A stretch of 64,000 bases of DNA from Sinobaca qinghaiensis (GCF_003610495.1 NZ_RAPK01000010.1:248001-312000), one strand, 5' to 3'. Positions 1-9,792 are shown, counted from the stretch's first letter. The notes: a model not told the origin generated them from the sequence alone. Numbers and translations: made by a program.

Positions 1-709
1 GAATATCAAGCGGCACCTTTTCCCTCAGCTCTTCCACCAGTTTAATGACCCCCGCCTGAAGCGACTGCTCCTGGAGGGCGGCCGGCCTTAAATGCAGCAG
101 CAGTGCTCTCATTTCCACCTGGGACTGAATAATCATATCCTCTACGAGCCTCCAGCGTTTTTTGGAAGTATCCGCTATCTCCTTTTCCTCATCACTAATA
201 GCAGAAACCATCATAGATGCCGCAAAAAGCTGCTGGCTGACGGAATCATGAAGCTCTCTGGCAATACGGGTGCGTTCCTGTTCAATAACTTCCTGCAGGC
301 TCTGCTGTCTTTCCTCCGCCCGTTCGGTTGCCAGCTTTTGGCTTCGCTCCGCCTGAAGCTCCGCCTGCGTCTCCAGCTCCCTGAATGCTTTCTGAAGCTG
401 CCTGAGCTCGGGCAGTGCCTCCTGGTCCTGTTTCGGAAGTCTTTCCCCTCTGACTAACGAAGAAGCTTCTATAATTGCTTTCTGCCACTTATGCTGCCAG
501 TATAATCCGGAGATCAGGCCCAATACCGCCCCCGCTGTAACGAGCACAGCAGGGACCATAAATGCGTAGGGCAGATCCCCTATTCTTGCCTCCCATAGTA
601 TGCGCAGCGACACCGGCTCAAATACCCGGAAGGTCAGAATCAAAATCAGCAGCCCAATAAGCAGTGAGGCCGCAATACCTATAACTATCTGTTTCATCAG
701 CAGGGTCAT
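1..709 (-). CDS. liaS: LiaS/VraS-like sensor histidine kinase (C-terminus cut by window edge)
   Basis: Membrane sensor kinase of the LiaFSR cell-envelope stress pathway; only the first 236 codons are in the window and the frame stays open to base 1. My translation begins MTLLMKQIVIGIAASLL and shows two hydrophobic segments (about residues 5-27 and 48-68), a coiled-coil/HAMP-like stretch, then the HisKA_3 phosphoacceptor box ERTRIARELHDSVSQQLF. The ATPase domain lies outside. The ATG at 709 overlaps the liaF TGA in an ATGA junction, so translation is coupled. A liaR response regulator gene is expected further left. The family assignment rests on the H-box plus gene order. Confidence 0.88.
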   Translation of the reverse strand, partial: MTLLMKQIVIGIAASLLIGLLILILTFRVFEPVSLRILWEARIGDLPYAFMVPAVLVTAGAVLGLISGLYWQHKWQKAIIEASSLVRGERLPKQDQEALPELRQLQKAFRELETQAELQAERSQKLATERAEERQQSLQEVIEQERTRIARELHDSVSQQLFAASMMVSAISDEEKEIADTSKKRWRLVEDMIIQSQVEMRALLLHLRPAALQEQSLQAGVIKLVEELREKVPLDI

Positions 710-1428
710 CTGCGTTTCACCTCCAGGTCTCCGGACAAAATGGAAGTAAAAATCTGCAGATGGACCGCTTCCGGTTCCTCTTCCTCAGAATGATAGATCA
801 TCGATTTATTAAACAAGCGCTCTTTTTCCATACCGGGCAAAAACACATGACCGAATACCGTACTGTGATACAGGCTGAACTTCACTTCATACGGCACATA
901 GATCGTTACCTTTCCCATGCCGTGCCTTATGACAATAACGGCTTCCTCCGGGAGAACAGTATTCGTTGTATCAATAATACGGTCTCCGACGCCTCCGGTT
1001 ATATTAATGTGCTTCCAGCCGTAGGGCTGCTCCAGCGTCTTTTCCCTGCCCAGAAATCTATTTTTCAGCAGTGGGCGCACGGCTTCCCTCTCCCTGTCCG
1101 GTTTTTCTATTAAAAAAGAAGGAACCAGTTCATCCGGCTGTTCCCGTTTTTTATGGCTCTGGATAAGCAGAAGCACTAAGAATGCCACAATGGCGAACCG
1201 TACCGAAATAGTGCTGAGAGCCGATAGTCCCAAACCGACAGCACCTATCCAGAAGACCACCTTTCCGAGCGTTCGTTTCATAAATTTTTTACCTAAAAAA
1301 AGAAGAACGGCAAAAAATAACAGGGAAAAAATAATACCGCCGTCTGTAAATAACAGCTCTATGGCTAAAAGAATGACAGCAATCAGGCCGACTGTATTTA
1401 TCGTTGTTGTTGAAATTCTGGAAAGCAT
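706..1428 (-). CDS. liaF: LiaF/YvqF-like membrane regulator of the LiaSR two-component system
   Basis: A 240-residue protein with four closely packed hydrophobic N-terminal segments (about residues 12-90) and a soluble C-terminal domain (about 125-240) of the DUF2154/LiaF type, with the region around WKHINITGGVGDRIIDTT. In Bacillus LiaF keeps the sensor kinase LiaS off until lipid II-cycle antibiotics or other envelope damage act. It overlaps liaS by 4 bp and lies 62 bp downstream of the PspA-like gene, separated from it by a terminator-like hairpin, so it is probably made at a low level by read-through or from its own promoter. No liaG is present between them. Confidence 0.88.
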   Translation of the reverse strand: MLSRISTTTINTVGLIAVILLAIELLFTDGGIIFSLLFFAVLLFLGKKFMKRTLGKVVFWIGAVGLGLSALSTISVRFAIVAFLVLLLIQSHKKREQPDELVPSFLIEKPDREREAVRPLLKNRFLGREKTLEQPYGWKHINITGGVGDRIIDTTNTVLPEEAVIVIRHGMGKVTIYVPYEVKFSLYHSTVFGHVFLPGMEKERLFNKSMIYHSEEEEPEAVHLQIFTSILSGDLEVKRR

Positions 1429-1460
1429 CGCCGTTCTCCTTTCTTCACGCTGTTATGTAG

Positions 1461-1488
1461 AAAAAAAGGGGACCTGTTGCCCCCCTTT
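1461..1488 (-). terminator. Hairpin with U-run between liaH-like gene and liaF
   Basis: Read on the minus strand, AAAGGGG and CCCCTTT flank a short loop and are followed by eight T residues. It sits directly after the PspA-like stop codon. It would limit transcription into liaF-liaS, matching the known B. subtilis arrangement in which liaIH is made in large excess over liaGFSR. Confidence 0.75.
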
Positions 1489-1490
1489 GA

Positions 1491-2102
1491 TTATTTTTCT
1501 TCAAGCCTTGCCACCCGCTCGTCAAATGACTGTTTTTCCTCGTCATTCTTTTCCCAGTGGGCCAGCCCGTCCAAATACCACTCCATATCGGAGAAGTGAT
1601 CGGCGGCGGCATTTTCTTCTTCATTATACACTTTCCGGCTGTTGTAATTGACCCGGAACACATTTTCTTTACCCATCAATTCCAGCCGCTTGATATGCAT
1701 ATCTTTGACTTTATGCTTCATGCTTTCATATTTGGCTTCGATCTCTTCAAGCTGTTTTTCTGTTTCTTTTTTCATGGCTGCCAGCTTTTCGGTGCGGGTT
1801 TCATATTCTTCTTTTTCACGGAGCGCAAACGCATAGAATTCGTCATTGCCCTTTTCTTTTACTATCTCGGCCTGATAGGTGCGTTTTTCCAGCATAGCGG
1901 AGGCTTCCTCGTGTTCTTTCGTAAACGTGTCGACAAGCTGCCGCTGTCTTGCAACAAGTACTGCCGTCTTTTCGGTTTCCCGCTCGGCCTGCTTAATGTA
2001 ATGCTGAAGCGACTCGGCCGGATTATTTCTCTCCTTTTTCTCCTGCCAGTGCTGCATTTCCGTATCCATCGTTTCTTTCATTTTCATCCATAGGGTGCTC
2101 AT
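1491..2102 (-). CDS. liaH: PspA/IM30 family protein, LiaH-like membrane-stress effector
   Basis: A 203-residue, almost wholly helical, charged coiled-coil protein, somewhat shorter than typical LiaH/PspA (about 220-225). The family is peripheral at the membrane and forms large oligomers that protect a damaged bilayer. Nearly all of residues 1-150 is heptad-like and rich in E, K, Q and A; there is no signal peptide or membrane segment. The start at 2102 has AGGAGGATAAAC ahead of it. It lies 12 bp after the LiaI-like gene and before liaF, the lia operon order, which supports LiaH rather than a general PspA. Confidence 0.82.
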   Translation of the reverse strand: MSTLWMKMKETMDTEMQHWQEKKERNNPAESLQHYIKQAERETEKTAVLVARQRQLVDTFTKEHEEASAMLEKRTYQAEIVKEKGNDEFYAFALREKEEYETRTEKLAAMKKETEKQLEEIEAKYESMKHKVKDMHIKRLELMGKENVFRVNYNSRKVYNEEENAAADHFSDMEWYLDGLAHWEKNDEEKQSFDERVARLEEK

Positions 2103-2114
2103 GTTTATCCTCCT

Positions 2115-2462
2115 TTATTTTTGAAGTCTGGACCATTCCCGGTCAAAGCTTGAAAATGGATCATTGTGGTCCTTAAAGCTCCGGGCTTCGTTCAGCCCTT
2201 TGTACTTTTCCCAGCACCAGTATAAAAGCCACGCGGCCAACGCGCCCAGAATGGCATAAATATTGGATACTGCGAGTACAATACCGGTAATACCCAGGAG
2301 AACCCAGAGGATCCTGCCTCCTGTGCTGAAGCTTTTCTGATACTGTACGTAGGCGGCATAAGCCGCGAATACACCAAGTGCCAGCAGCAGGAGCGGACCG
2401 AGGTTGGCAAGCAGAACAATCACCGCAAACAGGGCAAGAACAATCAATCCAAATTTTTTCAT
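2115..2462 (-). CDS. liaI: LiaI-like small membrane protein, first gene of the lia operon
   Basis: A 115-residue membrane protein with about three to four hydrophobic segments (residues 4-20, 22-38, 50-70, 72-85) and a polar C-terminal tail from about residue 90. In Bacillus LiaI is the membrane anchor that recruits LiaH. Assignment is mainly from position directly ahead of the PspA-like gene and from the topology; the sequence itself is poorly conserved in this group. A strong AAAGGAGG precedes the ATG. The main stress-induced promoter should lie in 2463-2617. Confidence 0.7.
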   Translation of the reverse strand: MKKFGLIVLALFAVIVLLANLGPLLLLALGVFAAYAAYVQYQKSFSTGGRILWVLLGITGIVLAVSNIYAILGALAAWLLYWCWEKYKGLNEARSFKDHNDPFSSFDREWSRLQK

Positions 2463-2635
2463 TTTCTTTCCTCCTTTCCTTTCGTTAGTTTTATTTTACG
2501 ATTCATTTTCGGTCTGCATCAGCAGCCGCCGGCATATTTATGTCTAAGCCTGGAGGCGTATTTCTATATAGTTTCGGATTTTGCCTGGACGGGTACTCTG
2601 TTTAGAAGAGCTTCACTATGAAGGAGGATATTCAA

Positions 2636-3421
2636 ATGAGTAAAACCATATTTATTACAGGAGCAGGAACCGGCCTTGGAAAAGGCACGGCAATCGGTCT
2701 GGCAAAAAAAGGCCATCGCGTAATTGCAGCGGTTGAAATTATTTCCCAGGTAACAAGCCTTCGCGAAGCAGCCGATGCGGCAGGAGTCAAACTGGAAGTG
2801 ATTAAGCTTGATGTGAGGAGCAGACGTGATCAGCAGCTGATCGAAGAATACGATTATGACGTATTTGTCGCCAATGCAGCGATCGGTGAAGGCGGCCCGA
2901 TTTCGGAAATACCAGTGGACCGGGTGCGTGAAGTATACGAAACAAATGTCTTCAGCACGCTGGAAAACGCCCAGATTGCAGCAAAGAAATTCGTAAACAA
3001 AAAGCAGGGCAAGATCATTTTCCTTAGTTCTATCGTTGGTATTGTAGCAATGCCTTACCTCGGCGCGTACAGCTCCTCCAAGCACGCCATCGAAGCGATT
3101 GCGAAGACGATGAAAGCAGAGCTTGAAGAATTCGGCGTCCAGGTTGCCACCATTAATCCCGGCCCGTTTGAAACAGGATTTAACGACCGCATGTTTGAAG
3201 AAAAATGGAAATGGTATGATGAAAAAGAAAACTTCACCAAACGCTCTTCGATTGAAGAAACAGAAACTATTCTTGATCAGCAGTATGATCCTGAAGACAT
3301 GATCAATAAAATGGTGGAAGTGATTGAATCCGATCACCATGCCTTCCGTACCGCGCATCCACAGGAAACAGAAGATACAATGAAACAGACCGAAAAAGAC
3401 AAGTGGGAAGAACGCGTATAA
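2636..3421 (+). CDS. SDR family NAD(P)-dependent oxidoreductase
   Basis: Classical short-chain dehydrogenase of 261 residues with the cofactor motif TGAGTGLGKG near the N-terminus, NAA motif (VANAAIG), catalytic Ser in FLSSIVG and YSSSK. It should reduce or oxidise a small carbonyl/alcohol substrate in the cytoplasm; the substrate is not predictable. An in-frame ATG at 2618 exists, but AAGGAGGAT at 2621-2629 is the ribosome binding site for the ATG at 2636, which I use. The gene stands alone between the divergent lia operon and a terminator. Confidence 0.9.
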   Translation: MSKTIFITGAGTGLGKGTAIGLAKKGHRVIAAVEIISQVTSLREAADAAGVKLEVIKLDVRSRRDQQLIEEYDYDVFVANAAIGEGGPISEIPVDRVREVYETNVFSTLENAQIAAKKFVNKKQGKIIFLSSIVGIVAMPYLGAYSSSKHAIEAIAKTMKAELEEFGVQVATINPGPFETGFNDRMFEEKWKWYDEKENFTKRSSIEETETILDQQYDPEDMINKMVEVIESDHHAFRTAHPQETEDTMKQTEKDKWEERV

Positions 3422-3438
3422 TCCTATAGAATGAAAAG

Positions 3439-3466
3439 GTGCCGGCCTGCAGCCGGTACTTTTTTA
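3439..3466 (+). terminator. Rho-independent terminator after SDR gene
   Basis: GTGCCGGC, a five-base loop, GCCGGTAC, followed by six T residues. Confidence 0.8.
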
Positions 3467-3541
3467 TGGCAGGACTTTCTTTTTGCCAGCCTTCTTTTTA
3501 TTCAGTACAGTAGAGACAAATGGTTATTCGGGGGTTTGGTT

Positions 3542-4213
3542 ATGGCGCTGAGACGGATAGTGGTACTGCTTTTTTATGTTGGGGTGTTCTGGCTCATATA
3601 TCAATATGGAGGATCTTTATACAACTGGCTGCAGGTAAACAGCCGGGACTATTTCTTTTTAACAGCCGGGGCCGCCGTTCTGTTTTCCCTGTTTCCGATT
3701 ATTCCCTACCCTATTATCGGCGGGGTTATCGGCGCCGCTTACGGAGCGGTTCTCGGCTCGTTTCTTGTCTGGTTTGGGTCTGCGATGGCTTCCATTTTAA
3801 TGTTTTTACTTGTTCGTTACGGATTTCAGGACATTGGCCGCCGCATCATTAACAAGTATGCGGCTTTGGAGCGGATCACGGTGCTTTTTGAAAAAAATGC
3901 GTTCTTTACGCTGTTTGTTACCCGTCTGATTCCGATTATTCCAAGCATCATCGTTAACTGCTATGCCGCCTTAAGCAGCATCCGGCTGCTTCCTTACGCC
4001 GTTGCTTCTTCACTTGGCAAAATCCCATCAATGATTTTATTTGCAACCATTGGGACACTCGTTACGACCAACCCGTCCCAGCTTCTTTATGCAGCGATGG
4101 TGTATGCCGTGTTTCTCCTGATTTTCTATTTTGTTTACCGCTGGTTTAAGAAACGGGCAGCGGCGGAAGCCGTGCTTAATAAAACACCAAAACAGAATCC
4201 TCCTCCCTCATAA
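3542..4213 (+). CDS. TVP38/TMEM64 (DedA-like, SNARE-associated) membrane protein
   Basis: A 223-residue integral membrane protein with the family's re-entrant core, visible as GGVIGAAYGAVLGSFLVWFG followed by the conserved RLIPIIPSIIVN segment and a C-terminal helix with a basic tail. Relatives (YdjX/YdjZ, YtxB and others) belong to the DedA/VTT superfamily, linked to lipid transport and membrane homeostasis. The open frame extends back to 3431, but that would run through the upstream terminator; GGGGGT at 3531-3536 points to the ATG at 3542. Single-gene unit closed by a terminator. Confidence 0.82.
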   Translation: MALRRIVVLLFYVGVFWLIYQYGGSLYNWLQVNSRDYFFLTAGAAVLFSLFPIIPYPIIGGVIGAAYGAVLGSFLVWFGSAMASILMFLLVRYGFQDIGRRIINKYAALERITVLFEKNAFFTLFVTRLIPIIPSIIVNCYAALSSIRLLPYAVASSLGKIPSMILFATIGTLVTTNPSQLLYAAMVYAVFLLIFYFVYRWFKKRAAAEAVLNKTPKQNPPPS

Positions 4214-4218
4214 CGAAA

Positions 4219-4249
4219 GCCGCCCGGTTAGACCGGACGGCTTTTTTTA
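4219..4249 (+). terminator. Rho-independent terminator
   Basis: GCCGCCCGGT / ACCGGACGGC stem with a three-base loop and seven T residues, just after the TVP38 stop codon. Confidence 0.9.
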
Positions 4250-4464
4250 CACGGTCATACAGAAGTTTCCTATTATTGGATATCTATTTTCTAAAAATTG
4301 TGATATTTTTAAAATTAACAGCATGATTCCTTCTACTTCCTCTTCCGTTACAGCGTCCTTTATTCTTAGAAAAGGAGACAGCCTTTAATGGACCCGCGTG
4401 TTCTTGATTCATCCACCCTCAGACCCTGCCATTTTCAAAAACAGAAAAAAAGCAAAAATACCTC

Positions 4465-4493
4465 TTGCTAAAGTTTGTGAAATGTTGCACAAT
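4465..4493 (+). promoter_or_regulatory. Candidate ldh promoter
   Basis: TTGCTA (4465-4470), a 17-base spacer and CACAAT (4488-4493) fit a modest sigma-A promoter. The first Rex operator covers the spacer and -10, as expected for repression by occlusion. The choice of hexamers is inference. Confidence 0.45.
4475..4492 (+). promoter_or_regulatory. Rex operator 1 upstream of ldh
   Basis: TTGTGAAATGTTGCACAA closely matches the Gram-positive Rex consensus TTGTGAAATATTTCACAA (differences only in the central part). Rex releases DNA when the NADH/NAD+ ratio rises, so ldh and the permease should be induced under oxygen limitation. Confidence 0.85.
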
Positions 4494-4497
4494 TAAA

Positions 4498-4515
4498 TTG
4501 TGAAGTAATTCACAT
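4498..4515 (+). promoter_or_regulatory. Rex operator 2 upstream of ldh
   Basis: TTGTGAAGTAATTCACAT is a second Rex-type palindrome, 23 bp centre-to-centre from the first (about two helical turns), immediately ahead of the ribosome binding site of ldh. Confidence 0.78.
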
Positions 4516-4524
4516 GATTACTAA

Positions 4525-5511
<987 letters not shown>

Positions 5512-5546
5512 CTACACTACAGATTATAGAAGAGAGATGACCTTTC

Positions 5547-7175
5547 ATGTGGTACCAGCAGTATGACCCTTTTGGAAATGAATGGATCAGTGCGCTGATC
5601 GCGTTTCTTCCCATCCTTCTTTTCCTGCTTGCAATGACCGTCTTTAAAATGAAAGGCGTTTATGCGGCGGCTTTATCCCTTGCAGCATGTACAGGTATTA
5701 CCATTCTTTTCTTTGATATGCCGGCGGCCACCGCTCTTTCAGCTGTTATTCTGGGCTTTGGACGGGCGCTGTGGCCGATCGGCTACATCGTTATTATGGC
5801 CGTATGGCTGTATAAAATAGCCGTAGAAACCGGTAAATTCGACATTATCCGCGGCAGTATCGCTAACATTTCCCAGGATCACCGCCTCCAGCTTCTATTG
5901 ATTGGCTTCAGCTTTAACGCCTTTCTTGAAGGGGCTGCCGGATTTGGTGTTCCTATCGCTATAAGCGCCGCCCTTCTGGTGACGCTTGGATTCAAGCCTT
6001 TAAAAGCGGCCGGACTCTGCCTGATCGCCAATGCTGCATCCGGCGCATTCGGCGCTATCGGTATTCCGGTTATTACCGGCGCTCAGGTCGGGGGACTGGA
6101 AACACTGGAACTTTCCCGCATGCTCGCCTGGATCCTTCCCGGCATCAGCTTTGCCGTGCCATTTATTCTTATATTCATTCTTGATGGCCGGAAAGGGGTA
6201 AAGGAAATCCTTCCTGCTCTCTTCGTTGTGAGCGGTACGTATACTCTTGCCCAGATCGTGACGATTGTATTTATGGGGCCGGAGCTTGCCAATATTTTAT
6301 CCTCTCTGCTCAGTATGGTTGCACTTGCTGTGTTTCTCCGCACCTGGCAGCCGAAAACCATTTACCGGGAACCCGGTGCAGAAGTGCTTCCTGAAAAGGA
6401 ACACTACAGCTTTAAACAAATTATCGTCTCCTGGTCTCCTTTCTACATTTTAACGGCAGTTATTGCCGTTTGGAGCCTGCCTTCTTTTCAGGCCTTGTTT
6501 GCAGAAGGCGGACGATTTGCTTCCACTACATTAGCCCTCCAGATGCCGGCTCTTCATCAGCAGGTGATGCAGCTTCCTCCAATTGCTGCCGTGGAAACCG
6601 CCATGGATGCAGTATGGAGCGTGAATCTTTTGTCTGCCACCGGAACTGCTATCTTAGTATCTATTCTGCTGACGAGCACATTCTTTCCATCCCTAAATGG
6701 CTTTCAGACCATGCAGGTCCTGGGAAAAACGATTAAAGAGCTGTGGCTTCCTGTGTTGACCATCTGCCTTGTTATGGCTTTTGCGAACCTTTCCAACTAC
6801 GCTGGACTCAGTGCCTCCATGGGATTAGCCTTATCGAAGACAGGGATGTTCTTTCCTTTTGTAAGCCCTGTGCTTGGCTGGATCGGCGTGTTTCTAACAG
6901 GTTCTGTCGTTAATAACAATGCCCTGTTTGGAAGTCTCCAGGTTGTTACAGCCAATCAAATCGGGACAAGCCCGGCTCTTCTGCTTGCTTCGAACACAGC
7001 AGGCGGCGTCATGGGTAAATTGATTTCCCCGCAGTCTATTGCTATTGCAGCTGCCGCCGTTCAACAGACAGGCAAAGAATCCGAACTGTTTAAATTTACG
7101 CTCCGCTACAGCCTCGCCCTTCTGTTTATCGTCTGTCTGCTTACTTTTGTACTTTCATTTATATTTACCACGTGA
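5547..7175 (+). CDS. lctP: L-lactate permease (LctP family)
   Basis: A 542-residue polytopic membrane protein (about 12-14 hydrophobic segments), full length for the LctP/LldP family of lactate-proton symporters. Family motifs are visible: [16 protein letters not shown] near residue 125, [15 protein letters not shown], and the C-terminal NNALFGSLQ and [11 protein letters not shown]. It moves L-lactate with protons across the cytoplasmic membrane. It has a GAGAGATGA ribosome site and lies in one unit with ldh, so it should share Rex control. A terminator follows. Confidence 0.95.
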   Translation: MWYQQYDPFGNEWISALIAFLPILLFLLAMTVFKMKGVYAAALSLAACTGITILFFDMPAATALSAVILGFGRALWPIGYIVIMAVWLYKIAVETGKFDIIRGSIANISQDHRLQLLLIGFSFNAFLEGAAGFGVPIAISAALLVTLGFKPLKAAGLCLIANAASGAFGAIGIPVITGAQVGGLETLELSRMLAWILPGISFAVPFILIFILDGRKGVKEILPALFVVSGTYTLAQIVTIVFMGPELANILSSLLSMVALAVFLRTWQPKTIYREPGAEVLPEKEHYSFKQIIVSWSPFYILTAVIAVWSLPSFQALFAEGGRFASTTLALQMPALHQQVMQLPPIAAVETAMDAVWSVNLLSATGTAILVSILLTSTFFPSLNGFQTMQVLGKTIKELWLPVLTICLVMAFANLSNYAGLSASMGLALSKTGMFFPFVSPVLGWIGVFLTGSVVNNNALFGSLQVVTANQIGTSPALLLASNTAGGVMGKLISPQSIAIAAAAVQQTGKESELFKFTLRYSLALLFIVCLLTFVLSFIFTT

Positions 7176-7203
7176 GACGTGGGATACACAATATTTAGAA
7201 ACA

Positions 7204-7236
7204 AAAAAGAAGCGGAGACTTTTCCGCTTCTTTTTT
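7204..7236. terminator. Bidirectional terminator between lctP and dioxygenase gene
   Basis: AGAAGCGGA and its complement around a short loop, with A-run on the left and T-run on the right, so it can serve the converging genes on both strands. Confidence 0.85.
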
Positions 7237-7240
7237 ATGC

Positions 7241-8218
7241 TTATTCTTTTGTCATATCTTTGGTGCTTCGTACCGTGTCAATCGGACGCACCATTTTTTC
7301 AATGTCTTCCCGCTGCGGTTCAAGCATAGGCGGAAGTGACAGCTTCTCTCCAAGCGTTTCATATGGTTCGTCTCCCATAAAGCCCGGTCCGTCTGTCGCA
7401 AATTCAAATAAAATCTGCGGTGCTACTCTTGTGTACAGCGATTTAAAGAAATGACGGTCTACGTAACCGGAGTGCTGAAATCCGAACTGGTCGAGCCTGC
7501 CGATCCATTCTTCGAGCGCCGGGCGGTCATCCACACGCAGAGCCGCATGGTGAACCGTTCCGTATCCCTGGCGGGCCGGTGGGAGAATTACGTTGTACTC
7601 TACAATAATCTGTGCGCCGTTTCCGCCGTCCCCCGTCTCAAATAAACGGAAGGCGCCATCCTGCTCGATTTCACGGAACATCAGGACCTTCTCCAGCACT
7701 TCTTTAAACTGGTTCACATTATCCACTCTTACATAAATCGGACCGAGACCGGTAATTGCATGCTCCAGCGGAACCGGACCGTTCTGCCACGGTGTGCCGG
7801 AAGCCACGCCTTCATTTGTTTCATCAGACACAAGCTCATACTGCTGATCATCAAAATCTGTAAACGCCAGCCTCTTTTTCCCAAAACGCTCTTTGATGCC
7901 GTGGTGTTTAACATTCAGGCGGTCAAAACGATCCACCCAGTAGTCAAGCGCTTTGTTATCCGGCACCCGGAAAGACGTTTTGGCAATTTCATTTGTGCCG
8001 TGCTGCCCTTTCGGAATACCCGGGAAATCAAAAAACGTCATATCTGTGCCGGCACTGCCTTTGTCGTCGGCAAAGAAAAGATGATAGGTTTTTATGTCGT
8101 CCTGGTTTACTGTCTTTTTCACGAGGCGCATGCCGAGAACATACGTAAAAAACTCATAGTTTTTCTCTGCACTGCTTGTAATAGCCGTAACATGATGCAT
8201 TCCTGTTAACTCATTCAT
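7241..8218 (-). CDS. Ring-cleaving dioxygenase of the VOC superfamily (MhqO/MhqA-like)
   Basis: A 325-residue protein with two vicinal-oxygen-chelate repeats (about residues 5-130 and 155-290). The start MNELTGMHHVTAIT carries the metal-ligand His of the first module, YGTVHHAALRV the second. Relatives in Bacillus (MhqO, MhqE) cleave hydroquinone-type compounds and are induced by quinones through MhqR. AAGGAGCTGAAGTAA precedes the ATG. It is monocistronic here, with no azoreductase or MhqR neighbour. The exact aromatic substrate is not determined by the sequence. Confidence 0.85.
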   Translation of the reverse strand: MNELTGMHHVTAITSSAEKNYEFFTYVLGMRLVKKTVNQDDIKTYHLFFADDKGSAGTDMTFFDFPGIPKGQHGTNEIAKTSFRVPDNKALDYWVDRFDRLNVKHHGIKERFGKKRLAFTDFDDQQYELVSDETNEGVASGTPWQNGPVPLEHAITGLGPIYVRVDNVNQFKEVLEKVLMFREIEQDGAFRLFETGDGGNGAQIIVEYNVILPPARQGYGTVHHAALRVDDRPALEEWIGRLDQFGFQHSGYVDRHFFKSLYTRVAPQILFEFATDGPGFMGDEPYETLGEKLSLPPMLEPQREDIEKMVRPIDTVRSTKDMTKE

Positions 8219-8296
8219 TTACTTCAGCTCCTTATTTATCTATCCGTTCTCTATAGTACCTTAATCGTTTTTCCGTTCCAATGAATCAGACCTGAA

Positions 8297-8321
8297 AAAA
8301 AGAAGCCCGGAGGCTTCTTAT
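8297..8321 (-). terminator. Rho-independent terminator of the acetamidase/formamidase gene
   Basis: On the minus strand AAGAAGCC, short loop, GGGCTTCTT then a run of T residues, directly after the stop codon at 8323. Confidence 0.85.
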
Positions 8322-8322
8322 A

Positions 8323-9618
8323 TCAGCTGCCGTACCGTTCTTTAACAAGCGGCAGCAGACCGTTTGTTTCCAGATAAGGACGCGGAGCCAGAAATGTTAC
8401 CGTCACGACTCCTGGATGACGTCCGATTTCAATCGATCCGGTAATAGTCGAGCGGTTCATAACCTCCGGCACGTCAATTCCAAACAGTTTGGCAGCACGC
8501 TCCATTCCATTGGTCGTAGCTGCGTTTAAATCAGCTCCCGTGCCGACAAAGGAAATCGGATATGATTCTTCCATTTCTGTTACACCCCATTCACGGCTTA
8601 AAGCAAGAGCCTCCTGCTTTTCCTGCTCGGAGAAAGGTTTGGCCAGATAAGGAAGATCCTCTGTCACCGGAAGCAGCACCGGTCCTTCTATGTTCAGTCC
8701 CTTCATTACCTGCACTTCAAGGGTAACGATGCCGGATACATCCGTCGTATGGCCCGCGATCTCTCCATCTCCCTGCATCGCATGCATATCTCCTAAATAT
8801 ACTCCTCCGCCCGGAACTTTTACCGGACAAATCACTACGGCACCCTGGCGCACCCGGTTAATATCCATATGGCCGTCGGTACGCTCCTCCAATTGCTCTT
8901 CTGTTACAGCAAACTCATGCGGCGCCCCAATTAAAAACTGGCCAAAATCGCCGGCATTATGGGAATCCGGCAGTGCCCGGGAAGGCGTTGTGCCCAGCTG
9001 GCCGAGAAATGGACGCAGCCTTGCCATTGCTCCGACCAAATCGTGGGGGGCAAACGTAACGACCGGATTTTGGATGGAGTGTTCGGGAGTATTCATGTAT
9101 TCTTTCGCACTGGCTGCGATTTTTTCCGCGGCTTCCTGAGGAAGCGTCAGCCCTACTGTTTTCTGCTGGTTGAAAGCCATCGTATACGCATTCGTAAAGA
9201 CAAATGGCGTAATATCCTCGCCACACGTATTGCAGCGGACGGCGGTCTGACCTATGCCGTCAATAGTAGTCTCCGGACGCATGGTTCCGCACCCCGGGCA
9301 TTTCACTGCCACGAATGGATCTCCAACGAAACGGCCGTCTACTGGTTTATCATTTCCGGAAGCCGTTGCGGCCGATGTCACTTCAATGGATTGGATCCGG
9401 ATAATAATCGCATCTCCCACTTCTGCGCCTTCCACATACACGGGCTTTGTTACTTCATGCCCTCCCCGCAGAGCCGGGGTAATCATTGGCCCCCAGCATC
9501 CAGGTGCTGTGTTGGCAATAATATGTCCTCCGTCTTTCACTTTATATTCCATCTCTTTTGCCGGATCAAGCACTCCATCCGTGAATTCATTAACATATAC
9601 CGTCTGCTTTGCTGCCAT
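8323..9618 (-). CDS. Acetamidase/formamidase family protein (FmdA/AmdA)
   Basis: A 431-residue protein of the FmdA_AmdA family, which hydrolyses short amides such as formamide or acetamide to ammonia and the acid. Family signatures include NTAPGCWGPMITPA near the start, GGGVYLGDMHAMQGDGE in the middle and SFVGTGADLNAATTNGM near the end. A C-x2-C ... C-x2-C knuckle (CPGCG, CNTCG) around residues 107-140 is probably a zinc ribbon. A TTG at 9639 extends the frame by 7 codons, but AGAAGGAGCGG supports ATG at 9618. Single-gene unit; no transporter or urea-type regulator beside it. Confidence 0.88.
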   Translation of the reverse strand: MAAKQTVYVNEFTDGVLDPAKEMEYKVKDGGHIIANTAPGCWGPMITPALRGGHEVTKPVYVEGAEVGDAIIIRIQSIEVTSAATASGNDKPVDGRFVGDPFVAVKCPGCGTMRPETTIDGIGQTAVRCNTCGEDITPFVFTNAYTMAFNQQKTVGLTLPQEAAEKIAASAKEYMNTPEHSIQNPVVTFAPHDLVGAMARLRPFLGQLGTTPSRALPDSHNAGDFGQFLIGAPHEFAVTEEQLEERTDGHMDINRVRQGAVVICPVKVPGGGVYLGDMHAMQGDGEIAGHTTDVSGIVTLEVQVMKGLNIEGPVLLPVTEDLPYLAKPFSEQEKQEALALSREWGVTEMEESYPISFVGTGADLNAATTNGMERAAKLFGIDVPEVMNRSTITGSIEIGRHPGVVTVTFLAPRPYLETNGLLPLVKERYGS

Positions 9619-9762
9619 TTTACCCGCTCCTTCTGCCAAAAGTAGATTTATTATGAAAAGTAACTACACTTACCTATTCGCTTTCTGCGGCAGACATTCC
9701 TTTTCTTTATAAAAATTTATCATCAAAAAAAGAATGTACTACTTTTATAAACATGCACAAAT

Positions 9763-9786
9763 GCCCTGTCCTCAAAAGGACAGGGC
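9763..9786 (-). terminator. Hairpin after polysaccharide deacetylase gene
   Basis: Perfect nine-base stem GCCCTGTCC/GGACAGGGC with a six-base loop; only a weak T-run follows, so termination may be partial. Confidence 0.6.
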
Positions 9787-9792
9787 GTCTAA

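Noticed and set aside
1557-2093. 178-codon plus-strand frame rich in Phe opposite the PspA-like gene
   Set aside because: Mirror image of the coiled-coil coding sequence (GAA/AAA codons read as TTC/TTT); no start signal.
2564-3358. 264-codon open frame on the minus strand opposite the SDR gene
   Set aside because: No ribosome site, Cys/Phe-rich translation without domain logic, and fully opposite a gene with complete SDR motifs.
3431-3541. N-terminal extension of the TVP38-family protein
   Set aside because: It would start on the edge of the upstream terminator; GGGGGT plus ATG at 3542 gives a normal family start.
4131-4388. 85-codon plus-strand frame between TVP38 gene and ldh
   Set aside because: Crosses a strong terminator and overlaps the TVP38 gene; no ribosome site or recognisable protein.
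8959-9645. 228-codon plus-strand frame opposite the acetamidase/formamidase gene
   Set aside because: Composition is Cys/Arg/His-rich without motifs; the opposite frame has clear family signatures.
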